A stretch of DNA of 64,000 nt from DAHUXD01 sp963736455 (GTDB taxonomy: Bacteria > Acidobacteriota > Thermoanaerobaculia > UBA5066 > Gp7-AA6), in assembly GCA_963736455.1 (NCBI GenBank), contig CAVTON010000002.1:186001-250000 (forward strand), given 5' to 3'. Of this stretch, positions 57,099 to 64,000 are shown piece after piece. Positions within the stretch are counted from its first letter, which is position 1. The number at the start of each line of letters is the position of its first letter. A program made the position numbers and the translations under genes. The notes below the pieces were generated by a model. That model searched no databases, was not told the origin of the DNA, and saw nothing but the letters and a program-made list of their open reading frames with translations.

Positions 57099-58094
57099 AT
57101 GCCCGCCGCTCCCACGCTCGATCGCTTCGTGCACGAGTCGCCGCCGCCGGCGTCCGCCTCGGCCGCCGAGCTGGCGCTCGTGCTCGACCGGTTCGCGGTG
57201 GCCGCGCGGCGCATCTCCGGCGCCCTGGCGCGGGCCGGCCTGACGGGTGCGCACGGCTCGGCCGGGAGCGAGAACGTCCACGGAGAAGAGCAGAAGAAGC
57301 TCGACGTCGTCGCCAACGACATCCTGCTCGAAACCTTCGACGGCGCCGGGCTCGTCGCCATGGCGGCCTCGGAGGAGATGGAGGAGCCCTTCTCGTACGG
57401 CGATCGCTCTGCGCGGGCGCCTTTCGTGGTCGCGTTCGATCCGATGGACGGCTCGTCGAACATCGACGTCAACGGCACGCTCGGCACGATCTTCTCGATC
57501 CGGCGCCGGCGCGACGGGTCGATCGGCGACTTTCTCCGCGCCGGACACGAGCAGGTCGCGGCCGGATACGTCCTCTTCGGACCCGCGGTCCTGTTCGTCT
57601 ACACGAGCGGCGCCGGCGTGCACCTCTTCGCGCTCGACCCTTCGCGCGGGGAGTTTCTCCTCGCACGCAGCGGCCTCCGCATGCCCGAGCGCGGCAAGGC
57701 CTACGCCGTCAACGAGGGCCGGGCGCACGCCTGGGCTCCGGGCGTGCGCGACTTCGTGGAGCGCCTGAAGACGCCCGATCCGGCGACGGGACGCGCGTAT
57801 GCCACTCGATACTCGGCGTCGCTCGTGGCCGACGTCCACCGGTTTCTGCTCGAGGGCGGCGTGTATCTCTATCCGGCCGACGGCGCGGCGGCACCGACAG
57901 CGGGCGGAAAACTCCGGGTGCTCTACGAGTGCCACCCTCTGGCGTTCGTCGTGGAGCAGGCGGGGGGCCGGGCCTCGACCGGCTCCGGACGCGTCCTCGA
58001 CGTCGTTCCGGCCTCGCTTCACGAGCGGATACCGCTCGCGATCGGCAGCCGCAGCGAGGTCGAGCTCTTCGAGACCTTCGCCGGCCGGCCATGA
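57099..58094 (+). CDS. fbp: Fructose-1,6-bisphosphatase class I
   Basis: A 331-residue enzyme of gluconeogenesis that hydrolyses fructose 1,6-bisphosphate. Metal-binding SEEME (91-95), FDPMDGSSNIDVN (113-125) and a late GGKLRVLYECHPLAFVVEQAGG segment with the active-site Glu are all present. No AMP-site features can be judged. The N-terminus (MPAAPTLDRFVHESPPPASA) is like class I enzymes of proteobacteria. Its stop overlaps the next gene (ATGA, 58091-58094). Confidence 0.9.
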   Translation: MPAAPTLDRFVHESPPPASASAAELALVLDRFAVAARRISGALARAGLTGAHGSAGSENVHGEEQKKLDVVANDILLETFDGAGLVAMAASEEMEEPFSYGDRSARAPFVVAFDPMDGSSNIDVNGTLGTIFSIRRRRDGSIGDFLRAGHEQVAAGYVLFGPAVLFVYTSGAGVHLFALDPSRGEFLLARSGLRMPERGKAYAVNEGRAHAWAPGVRDFVERLKTPDPATGRAYATRYSASLVADVHRFLLEGGVYLYPADGAAAPTAGGKLRVLYECHPLAFVVEQAGGRASTGSGRVLDVVPASLHERIPLAIGSRSEVELFETFAGRP

Positions 58095-58702
58095 GGGCCG
58101 CCGTCGCCGCGGCGGCGTTCGTCTTCTGTCTCGGAGCGGCGCCGGCCCGTCCGGAGCCGCGGCCCCCGGTCGGAGGCGATGCGGAGCATCCGGAGCCGGC
58201 GATCCGGTTCGCCGAGCCGGCGCCGGAAATACGCAAGCTCACCCCGCTTCTCGGCAGCTGGAACCTGGAGGAGCGCTGGTCCGAGCCGACGCGCTTCAAG
58301 CGGGGCGCGTACGAGGGAGAGCCGGGGCCCGGAGGCTCGGGCGTGCTGACCGTTCGGCCGGGCCCGGGGAATTTCTCGCTGGTCGGCGACTACGACGCCC
58401 GCAACCCGATGGGGCACGTCACCGCGGTGCTGGTCCTGTCGTGGGACCCGAACCGGCGCCTCTACGAGCTCGAGGAGATCCACAGCGCGTTTCCCGGCGT
58501 ACTGCGTCTGACGGGCCGATTCGAGAAGGGTGATCTCGTCTTTCGGGGGCAGGACGCGCGTGCGGGACGCGCGCGCTCCGTCCGCCTCGTCTGGATAGGG
58601 CTGGGTCAGGATTCATGGAACTCGAGCGCGAGCGAGTCCGGAGCCGGAGGGCGGATGGAGCCGGTCGTGGAGACGGCGCTCACGCGGTCTTCTCCGCGGT
58701 GA
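58091..58702 (+). CDS. Exported DUF1579-like protein
   Basis: A 203-residue protein with a signal peptide (MRAAVAAAAFVFCLGAAPA). The domain has LTPLLGSWNLEERWSEP, VGDYDARNPMGHVTAVLVLSW and LRLTGRFEKGDLVF, the pattern of DUF1579-type beta-barrel proteins, which bind small ligands in related structures. Function unknown. It is coupled to fbp by a four-base overlap, and the next short frame starts at GTG 58699, also with a GTGA overlap. Confidence 0.6.
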   Translation: MRAAVAAAAFVFCLGAAPARPEPRPPVGGDAEHPEPAIRFAEPAPEIRKLTPLLGSWNLEERWSEPTRFKRGAYEGEPGPGGSGVLTVRPGPGNFSLVGDYDARNPMGHVTAVLVLSWDPNRRLYELEEIHSAFPGVLRLTGRFEKGDLVFRGQDARAGRARSVRLVWIGLGQDSWNSSASESGAGGRMEPVVETALTRSSPR

Positions 58703-58842
58703 GGCGGGCCGCGCTCGCGGCGGCGCTCGCCCTCTCGGCGGCGGCGTGCTCGTCACCGATGACGGCGAGGTCCCGATTCCCGGCCGCGCGGCCGACGATC
58801 CCGCCGGCAGCGTGCGCATCGAGCGGCCGGGCCTCGCCTTGA
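58699..58842 (+). pseudogene. Possible lipoprotein gene fragment, frameshifted
   Basis: From GTG 58699, overlapping the previous stop, the first 20 codons encode a plausible lipoprotein signal (ALAAALALSAAACSS). Then the frame becomes Arg/Pro-rich (RFPAARPTIPPAAC) and stops at 58842, while the neighbouring frame reads a more protein-like VTDDGEVPIPGRAADDPAGS. A frame loss near 58755-58760 would explain both. The rest up to 58945 holds no further coding signal. Confidence 0.35.
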
Positions 58843-58880
58843 TCGCATATCGCAGCCTCGAGAGCGCGCTCTCGCTCCCT

Positions 58881-58921
58881 TGTCCCCGCCCGAGGGCGGC
58901 CGCAAGGGCCGCCCCGACAAA
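58881..58921. terminator. GC-rich hairpin between convergent genes
   Basis: GGGCGGCC (58895-58902) and GGCCGCCC (58908-58915) form an 8-base stem with a 5-base loop, extended by TTGTC/GACAA outside. On the minus strand it comes just after the DDAH gene, with a CTTTGTCTTTG stretch before it. It is a reasonable terminator, though without a T-tract. Confidence 0.45.
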
Positions 58922-58945
58922 GACAAAGGGCTATGGCCGTTCGGG

Positions 58946-59713
58946 CTAGTACCGGAGGGAGAGGCAGGACAGGCCGCCGTCCATCTTCTCGAACTCCGAC
59001 ATGGCGAGAACGACGACCTCGAGGCCGAGGCCGCGCGCGGCCGACTCGAGTCTCGGAAACCCGGCCGCCACGAGCAGCGCTCCGTTGACCTCCACGCAGT
59101 TGGCCGCATAGCTCTCGCTCTCGTCCACGACGAGCTTCTCGCGCGAGGCAAACGCCGGGTGATCCGCCAGGGACCGCCACGTAACGAGCCGCTCGCCCAC
59201 GGCCGCGATTCCGCTCTTCAGGTGGAGGATGCCCGGAATCCCGCGAATGTCCACCTCGGACGACGGGTATCCGAGCGCGGCGAGGTGGCGAGCGAGCTGT
59301 CGGGCGCCGTCGGCGTTGGTGCGGCGGGAGATTCCGATGAAGAAGTGATCGCCGGCGTCGCAGACGTCTCCGCCGTCCACGGTTCCCGGCGGTTCGACCC
59401 GCGCGAGAGCCGGGAAGGTCTTCGAGAGGACGCGCTCGATGTCCGCCACTTCGCCCTCGCGGGACGGCGCGCCGGGCCGCATGAGGATCGCGCCTCGCGG
59501 GGTCAGGATCGCCGTGTCCTCGACGAACGTGGAATCGGGATGGCGGCGATCGGCCGCGAGCCGCTCGAGCGTCAGCCCGCAATGCTCCAGGGCCTCGACG
59601 TATCGGAGGTGCTGGTCGAGCGCCCGGCCGACGTCCGGCAGGCCGAGGCTCACGGTCGTCAGGCCTTCCGCGAAGTTGTCGGCGGGAGGACGGACGATGG
59701 CGCGGCGAAACAC
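58946..59713 (-). CDS. Dimethylarginine dimethylaminohydrolase (DDAH) family
   Basis: A 255-residue enzyme of the amidinotransferase fold. The catalytic Cys250 (GGLSCLSLRY) and His164 (GILHLKSG) are present, as are the acidic substrate-binding residues in DSTFVEDTAIL (60-70). The family hydrolyses methylated arginines to citrulline; in bacteria arginine deiminase-type activity is also possible. It is next to ychF on the same strand (19-base gap), and both may be transcribed together. Confidence 0.87.
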   Translation of the reverse strand: MFRRAIVRPPADNFAEGLTTVSLGLPDVGRALDQHLRYVEALEHCGLTLERLAADRRHPDSTFVEDTAILTPRGAILMRPGAPSREGEVADIERVLSKTFPALARVEPPGTVDGGDVCDAGDHFFIGISRRTNADGARQLARHLAALGYPSSEVDIRGIPGILHLKSGIAAVGERLVTWRSLADHPAFASREKLVVDESESYAANCVEVNGALLVAAGFPRLESAARGLGLEVVVLAMSEFEKMDGGLSCLSLRY

Positions 59714-59732
59714 GGGCGTCGGCGGTTCGGCG

Positions 59733-60839
59733 CTAGACGTTGAACTTGAAGAGCATCACGTCTCCGTCCCGGACGACGTACTCTTTGCCTTCCTGGCGCA
59801 CGAGCCCCTTCTCCTTCGCGGCGTTCATCGACCCGACCGCGGCGAGATCCTCGTAGGAAACCGTCTCCGCCTTGATGAAGCCCTTCTCGAAGTCCGAATG
59901 GATCACTCCGGCCGCCTTGGGCGCCGTATCTCCAGCGTGAATCGTCCAGGCGCGGGTTTCCTTCTCCCCGGCGGTCAGGAACGTGCGCAGGCCGAGGAGG
60001 TGGTACGCGGCCCGGATCAGCGAGGAGACTCCCGAGTCGGACACGCCGAGGTGCGAGAGGTACTCGCGCGCTTCGTCCTCCGGCAGCTCCGCCAGCTCGG
60101 ACTCGATCGCGGCGGACACGACGACCGCCTCCGTGCCGAGGTGCGTCTTCGCGAACTCGCGGACGGCCTGAACGTGCGGCGACCGCGTCTCGGCGTCGGC
60201 CAGGTCGCCCTCGGCGACGTTGCAGGCGAAGAGCATCGGTTTCATCGTCAGGAGGAAGAACCGGCGCGCGACCTCCCTCTCGTCCTCGGAGAGCGGAGCG
60301 GTGAAGGCGCGCCGGCCGCCGTCGAGGTGCGCGACGAGCTTGTCCGCGACGGCGAGCGCCTCGCGCGCCTCCTTGTCCCCGCCCCGGGCGTTCTTCTCGA
60401 GCTTCTCCTTCTGGCGCGTGACCGTCTCGAGGTCGGACAGAACCAGCTCCGTCTGGATCGTCTCGATGTCGGCGACGGGATCGAGCGCGCCGGCGACGTG
60501 GACGATGTCCTTGTCCTCGAAACAGCGCACCACCTCGACGATCGCATCCACCTCGCGGATGTGCTGGAGGAACTTGTTGCCGAGGCCCTCGCCCTTCGAC
60601 GCGCCCTTCACGAGGCCGGCGATGTCCACGAATTCGATCGTCGCCGGGACGACGCGCTCGGACTTCGAGAGCTTCGCCAGGGGATCGAGCCGCGCGTCGG
60701 GGACGGTGACGACGCCGACGTTCGGCTCGATCGTGCAGAACGGATAGTTCGCGGCCTCGGCCTTGCGAGTCCGCGTGAGGGCGTTGAAGAGGGTGGACTT
60801 CCCGACGTTGGGAAGCCCGACGATTCCGGCGCGCAGCAT
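59733..60839 (-). CDS. ychF: Redox-regulated ATPase YchF
   Basis: A 368-residue OBG-family P-loop NTPase. G1 GLPNVGKSTLFNAL is at residues 7-20, then the switch motif NYPFCTIEPNVG, G3 VDIAGLV and the YchF-specific NVAEGDL in place of NKxD (Glu instead of Asp confers ATP preference). The C-terminal TGS domain includes HSDFEKGFIKAETV. It is a ribosome-associated stress regulator. A TATACT box 10 bases before the ATG, without a Shine-Dalgarno sequence, suggests a leaderless transcript. Confidence 0.93.
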   Translation of the reverse strand: MLRAGIVGLPNVGKSTLFNALTRTRKAEAANYPFCTIEPNVGVVTVPDARLDPLAKLSKSERVVPATIEFVDIAGLVKGASKGEGLGNKFLQHIREVDAIVEVVRCFEDKDIVHVAGALDPVADIETIQTELVLSDLETVTRQKEKLEKNARGGDKEAREALAVADKLVAHLDGGRRAFTAPLSEDEREVARRFFLLTMKPMLFACNVAEGDLADAETRSPHVQAVREFAKTHLGTEAVVVSAAIESELAELPEDEAREYLSHLGVSDSGVSSLIRAAYHLLGLRTFLTAGEKETRAWTIHAGDTAPKAAGVIHSDFEKGFIKAETVSYEDLAAVGSMNAAKEKGLVRQEGKEYVVRDGDVMLFKFNV

Positions 60840-60849
60840 CGGGCGGGGG

Positions 60850-60855
60850 AGTATA
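60850..60855 (-). promoter_or_regulatory. Putative -10 element TATACT before ychF
   Basis: On the minus strand TATACT ends 10 bases before ATG 60839. A second, divergent -10-like TAGAAT (60880-60885) serves the permease side. Confidence 0.45.
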
Positions 60856-60954
60856 AGCGAGGATCGCCGCGGCGGCGTGTAGAATCCCGGCACCCTGAGC
60901 TCCGACCCGGCGTCTTCTCCCGGCTTCCTGCGCGCCGTCTCCCGCTGGGAGATC

Positions 60955-62247
60955 GTGGCGCTCTCGGTCAACGACGTCATCGGCAGCGGCGTGTACCTCA
61001 TCCTGCCCGTGGCGGCGGCGATGCTTCTCGGGCCGGCGAGCGTCTGGGCCATCCTCGCGGCGGGAATCGCCGTGCTCCTGCTCGTCCTCTGCTTCGCCGA
61101 GGCGTCGAGCCTCTTCGACGGTCCGGGCGGCGCGATCGTCTACACGCGCGCGGCCTTCGGAGACTTCGTCGGCTTCGAGGTCGGCTGGATGACCTGGATC
61201 GCGCGCATCGCTTCGATCGCCAGCCTCTCGGTCTTCTTCGCCCGCGCGGTGGGCTACCTCTGGGACGGGGCGAATCATGGCCTCGGTCAGGCGCTGACGA
61301 TCGTCCTGCCGCTGGCGGGCCTGACCTGGATCAACGTGCGCGGGATCAAGTCGGGCGCGCTCACGGCGGTCATCCTCTCGTTCGGCAAGACCGTGCCCCT
61401 CGCCCTGCTCGTGGTCGTGGGCCTGTTCGCGGTCTCGTGGCAACGCGTCTTCCCGGTGCCGATGCCCGAGACCGGCCACTTCACGAAGGCGGCGCTGCTC
61501 GTGCTCTACGCCTACTCGGGCTTCGAGAACACGCCGGCTCCCGCGGGAGAGTTCCGAAACCCGAAGCGGGACGTGCCGTTCGCCCTGATCACGATGATCG
61601 TCATCGTGACGGCGATCTACACGCTCGTCCAGCTCGTCGCGATCGGCACGATCCCGAACCTCGGTCAGTCGCAGACGCCGCTCGCCGACGCGGGACGAGC
61701 CCTGATGGGGCCGATCGGCGGCTTTCTCCTGACGCTCGGCGCGGCCCTCTCGGTCCTCGGCACCAACAACAACACGGTCCTCGCGGGGCCCCGCTACCTC
61801 TATGCGCTGGCGGAGACCGGCCGGCTGCCTCGCATCTTCGCGAGGATCCACCCGCGCTACCGGACGCCGTCCGTGGCGATCCTGACGCAGAGCGCGGTGG
61901 CGCTCGGATTGATCGGCGCCGACGCGGTGCTCCACGCGATCCGGCCCGGGGTCCTGGGCGTCGCGGAAGAGCTCGCCGTCCTCTCGACGATCGCGCGCCT
62001 GGCCACCTACATCGGCACGTGCCTCGCCGTCCCGGTCCTGCGCCGCAGGATGCCGGCGACCGAGCGCACGATCCGCCTGCCCGGCGGGCCGGTCATTCCG
62101 ATCGCCGCCCTCGTCATCTGCCTCTTGTTCCTCTCGGCGGCGGAAACGAAGAATTTCGTGGCCGGCGGCATCGCGCTCGCCGTCGGCGCCCTGATCTACG
62201 CGGGACGGGGCCGCGCCGCGGCCGACGTCCGAAAGGAGAAATCGTGA
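60955..62247 (+). CDS. APC-family amino acid permease
   Basis: At least 430 residues with about 12 membrane segments. The N-terminal signature SVNDVIGSGVYLILPVAAA and the mid-protein YAYSGFENTPAPAGEFRNPKRDVP are typical of the amino acid-polyamine-organocation family. GTG 60955 is the first legal start after the in-frame TAG at 60880, but clearly family-like residues (GFLRAVSRWEIVALSVND) continue upstream of it in the same frame, back to about 60895 where only a CTG is available. So translation probably starts at a non-standard codon, most likely CTG 60895. Substrate unknown. Its stop overlaps the amidohydrolase start (GTGA). Confidence 0.85.
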   Translation: MALSVNDVIGSGVYLILPVAAAMLLGPASVWAILAAGIAVLLLVLCFAEASSLFDGPGGAIVYTRAAFGDFVGFEVGWMTWIARIASIASLSVFFARAVGYLWDGANHGLGQALTIVLPLAGLTWINVRGIKSGALTAVILSFGKTVPLALLVVVGLFAVSWQRVFPVPMPETGHFTKAALLVLYAYSGFENTPAPAGEFRNPKRDVPFALITMIVIVTAIYTLVQLVAIGTIPNLGQSQTPLADAGRALMGPIGGFLLTLGAALSVLGTNNNTVLAGPRYLYALAETGRLPRIFARIHPRYRTPSVAILTQSAVALGLIGADAVLHAIRPGVLGVAEELAVLSTIARLATYIGTCLAVPVLRRRMPATERTIRLPGGPVIPIAALVICLLFLSAAETKNFVAGGIALAVGALIYAGRGRAAADVRKEKS

Positions 62248-63568
62248 AGATTCTGCGGATCGCGCTTCTCGGCCTCGTCGCTCCGGCGCTCGCCTTCGCC
62301 CAGGCTTCCGCGCCGCCGGCCTCGACGGCGGCTCCAGCCGTCACGGTGCTGCGAGCGGCACGGATGTTCGACGGCCGATCCGATGCGGTCGTGACGAACG
62401 CCGTCGTCGTCGTCGAGAGCGGCCGGATCGCCGCCGCGGGCTCCGCGCTCCCGGTTCCGGCGGGTGCCGCCGTGATCGATCTCGGCGATGCGACCCTGCT
62501 TCCGGGCTTCATCGACTCGCACACGCATCTCACCGGAGAGTCGGGCGACAACTACGTTCAGGACTTCTTCGACGGCCTGAGGCGCCCCATTCCCGAGCAG
62601 GCCCTCTTCGGCGCCGTCTATGCGCGCCGCGTGCTCGAGGCGGGGTTCACGACCGTCCGCGACGTCGGATCCTCGGACGACCTGGACGTGGGCCTGCGCA
62701 ACGCGATCGCCGAGGGCCTGACTCCGGGACCGCGCATGCTCGTCGCGCGTTATGCCCTCGGCGCGACCGGGGGCCACTGCGACCAGACGGGTTTTCCGCC
62801 GAACACCTTCGGTCCCGAGCCCGGCATGGAGAAGGGGATCCTGCACGGCGCCGACCAGGGCCGCGAGGCCGTTCGGCTGAACGTCAAGTACGGCGCCGAC
62901 GTCATCAAGATGTGCGCCTCGGGCGGGGTCCTCTCCCTCGGCGACGACGTCTCGGCGCCGCAATTGACCGACGAGGAGCTGACCGCCATCGTCGACGAGG
63001 CGCATCGCCTGAAGCGCAAGACCGCGGCGCACGCCCACGGCGATCTCGCCGCGCGGGCCGCCGTGCGGGCCGGGATCGATTCGATCGAGCACGGCACGTT
63101 TCTCACCGACGAGACGCTCGAACTCATGAAGTCGAAGGGCACGTTCCTCGTTCCGACGTGCCTGGCAGTCGAGTGGACCGGGGAAAGCCCGAGAGGTTCC
63201 CGCCGGCCATCGCCGCCAAGGCGAGGGCCGCCGCCGCGGCGCACGACGACATGATGCGGCGCGCCCTCCGAAGCGGCGTCAAGATCGCGTTCGGCACCGA
63301 CTCGGCGGTTTCGCCTCACGGCCTGAATGCCCGGGAATTCGGACTGATGGTCGGCCTCGGCATGAGCCCGGCGGCGGCGCTCCGGACGGCGGGGCCGGCG
63401 GCCGCGGAATTGCTCGGCCTCTCCGATCGGATCGGAACGCTCGAGACGGGCAAGGATGCCGACATCGTCGCGGTGCCCGGCGATCCTCTCCGGGACATCC
63501 ATGTCACGGAGAGAGTCCTCTTCGTGATGAAGGGCGGCACGGTCTTCAAGGCTCCGCCGCATCCCTGA
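62244..63568 (+). pseudogene. Exported amidohydrolase (imidazolonepropionase/Xaa-Pro-dipeptidase-like), frameshifted
   Basis: The frame starts at GTG 62244 (AAAGGAG upstream) with a signal peptide (VKILRIALLGLVAPALAFAQA) and an amidohydrolase barrel: HTHLTG (metal ligands His93 and His95), DVIKMCASGG (carboxylated Lys), AHAHGD and SIEHGTF. After CLAVEWTG the frame is lost at the GGGGAAA run (63180-63186); the following frame continues with KPERFPPAIAAKA and FGTDSAVSPHG to the TGA at 63568. Restoring one A (TGEKPERF) repairs the gene, giving about 442 residues. Either a true one-base deletion or a sequencing error. It would act on a metal-dependent peptide-like substrate in the periplasm. Confidence 0.8.
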
Positions 63569-63594
63569 GGACGGGCCGGCCGGGGCCGGCGTCG

Positions 63595-63623
63595 TTGACG
63601 GAGCGATGCCGGCCCGTTACCCT
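63595..63623 (+). promoter_or_regulatory. Sigma-70 promoter before the gene at 63651
   Basis: TTGACG (63595-63600) and TACCCT (63618-63623) are 17 bases apart, 27 bases before the GTG at 63651. Confidence 0.65.
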
Positions 63624-63650
63624 CGTCGGATCTCGGTCAACGGAGGATTC

Positions 63651-64000
63651 GTGACGTCTCGATTTGCCCGGACCCTGTCGGCGGCCGTCCTCGCGGCGTT
63701 CGCGGGCGAAGCAGTCGCGTATGCCCAGGCGCCCCGCGCGGTCCCGGTCGCAGGGACTTCGGCGCGGTTCGCCCGATCGGCGAACGTCCGCGACCTGCCG
63801 GCGGCCTCGCCCGATCCGAACTCGACGCTGCCGGCCGAGTGGATCCGGGACAACGATCGCCTGCCTCGCGCGGAGGGGCCGTTTCCCGGAGGGGACCACC
63901 CCGACCCGACCCTCCGGCAATCGCTGAACGCACCGCTCTCCCCGGCGATGCCGGGGCCGACGGCGTCCTTCGCCGGAATCAGCGCGGACGACGCGGCGGC
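63651..64000 (+). CDS. Exported protein of unknown function, 3' end outside window
   Basis: At least 116 residues from GTG 63651, which has GGAGG at good distance. A signal peptide (about 1-25, LSAAVLAAFAGEAVAYA) leads a low-complexity polar region (VRDLPAASPDPNSTLPAEWIR; GGDHPDPTLRQSLNAPLS). Nothing in the visible part identifies a family; the region may be a linker before a domain beyond the window. A sigma-70 promoter precedes it. Confidence 0.6.
   Translation, partial: MTSRFARTLSAAVLAAFAGEAVAYAQAPRAVPVAGTSARFARSANVRDLPAASPDPNSTLPAEWIRDNDRLPRAEGPFPGGDHPDPTLRQSLNAPLSPAMPGPTASFAGISADDAA

Noticed and set aside
58703..58945. A further exported protein after the DUF1579-like gene
   Set aside because: Apart from the 47-codon signal-like frame the region has no consistent coding frame and contains a hairpin between convergent genes.
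1..64000. tRNA, rRNA, riboswitch or CRISPR array
   Set aside because: No run of the expected conserved bases, no spaced direct repeats of CRISPR size; the repeats found (211 bp, 56 bp) are of other kinds.

Overview
The window is GC-rich chromosomal DNA from a free-living Gram-negative-type bacterium. The many GC-rich ECF sigma / serine-threonine kinase-TPR pairs, the very large secreted beta-helix proteins and the Y_Y_Y two-component sensor suggest Acidobacteriota (a Thermoanaerobaculia- or Holophagae-like lineage). This is inference from gene content; there is no rRNA or tRNA gene in the window to confirm it.

Positions 1-28.7 kb are an accessory surface-protein region built from repeated modules. 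A module is a plus-strand pair, an ECF sigma factor overlapping a transmembrane Ser/Thr kinase with TPRs by four bases, flanked by minus-strand genes for secreted proteins. Two modules are complete (4422-7858 and 14980-18452) and the 3' end of a third kinase is at 1-462. Eight large secreted right-handed beta-helix proteins occur in the window (469-2703, 7913-10157, 10413-12644, 12668-14896, 18477-20912, 21058-23289, 23352-25619, 26533-28731) plus a ninth at 35636-38002. Most share the order signal peptide, beta-helix with glycine/asparagine-rich rungs, Ig-like/IPT domain, then three SLH-type repeats carrying conserved cysteines. Two smaller proteins (2719-4305) share only the last repeat. The region shows active gene-family evolution: a 211-bp identical repeat, tandem paralogues, a frameshifted copy, a 35-codon internally deleted copy and a second decayed 3' tail.

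From 28.8 to 32.6 kb a response regulator and a propeller/Y_Y_Y histidine kinase follow the last beta-helix gene. From 32.6 kb on the window is mostly ordinary chromosome: queD with a B12-type radical SAM/DUF2344 protein, threonine synthase, rlmN, an alpha/beta hydrolase, a [2Fe-2S] ferredoxin, OsmC, Smr, a GGDEF diguanylate cyclase, a CDGSH protein, a metallopeptidase/ATP-grasp pair, a halogenase-like flavoprotein, an OpuC-like quaternary-amine ABC transporter, a conventional ECF sigma/anti-sigma pair, class I fructose-1,6-bisphosphatase, a DDAH-family amidinohydrolase, YchF, an APC permease and a frameshifted amidohydrolase.

Two themes cross the window. First, the module sigma factors carry Thr-Thr where most ECF factors have acidic residues in region 2.2 and each is coupled to its own kinase, whereas the sigma factor at 54152 keeps the acidic residues and has a normal anti-sigma factor; this points to phosphorylation-switched sigma factors controlling surface proteins. 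Second, many genes lack a Shine-Dalgarno sequence and have a -10-like hexamer 6-13 nt upstream of the start codon, indicating frequent leaderless transcripts.
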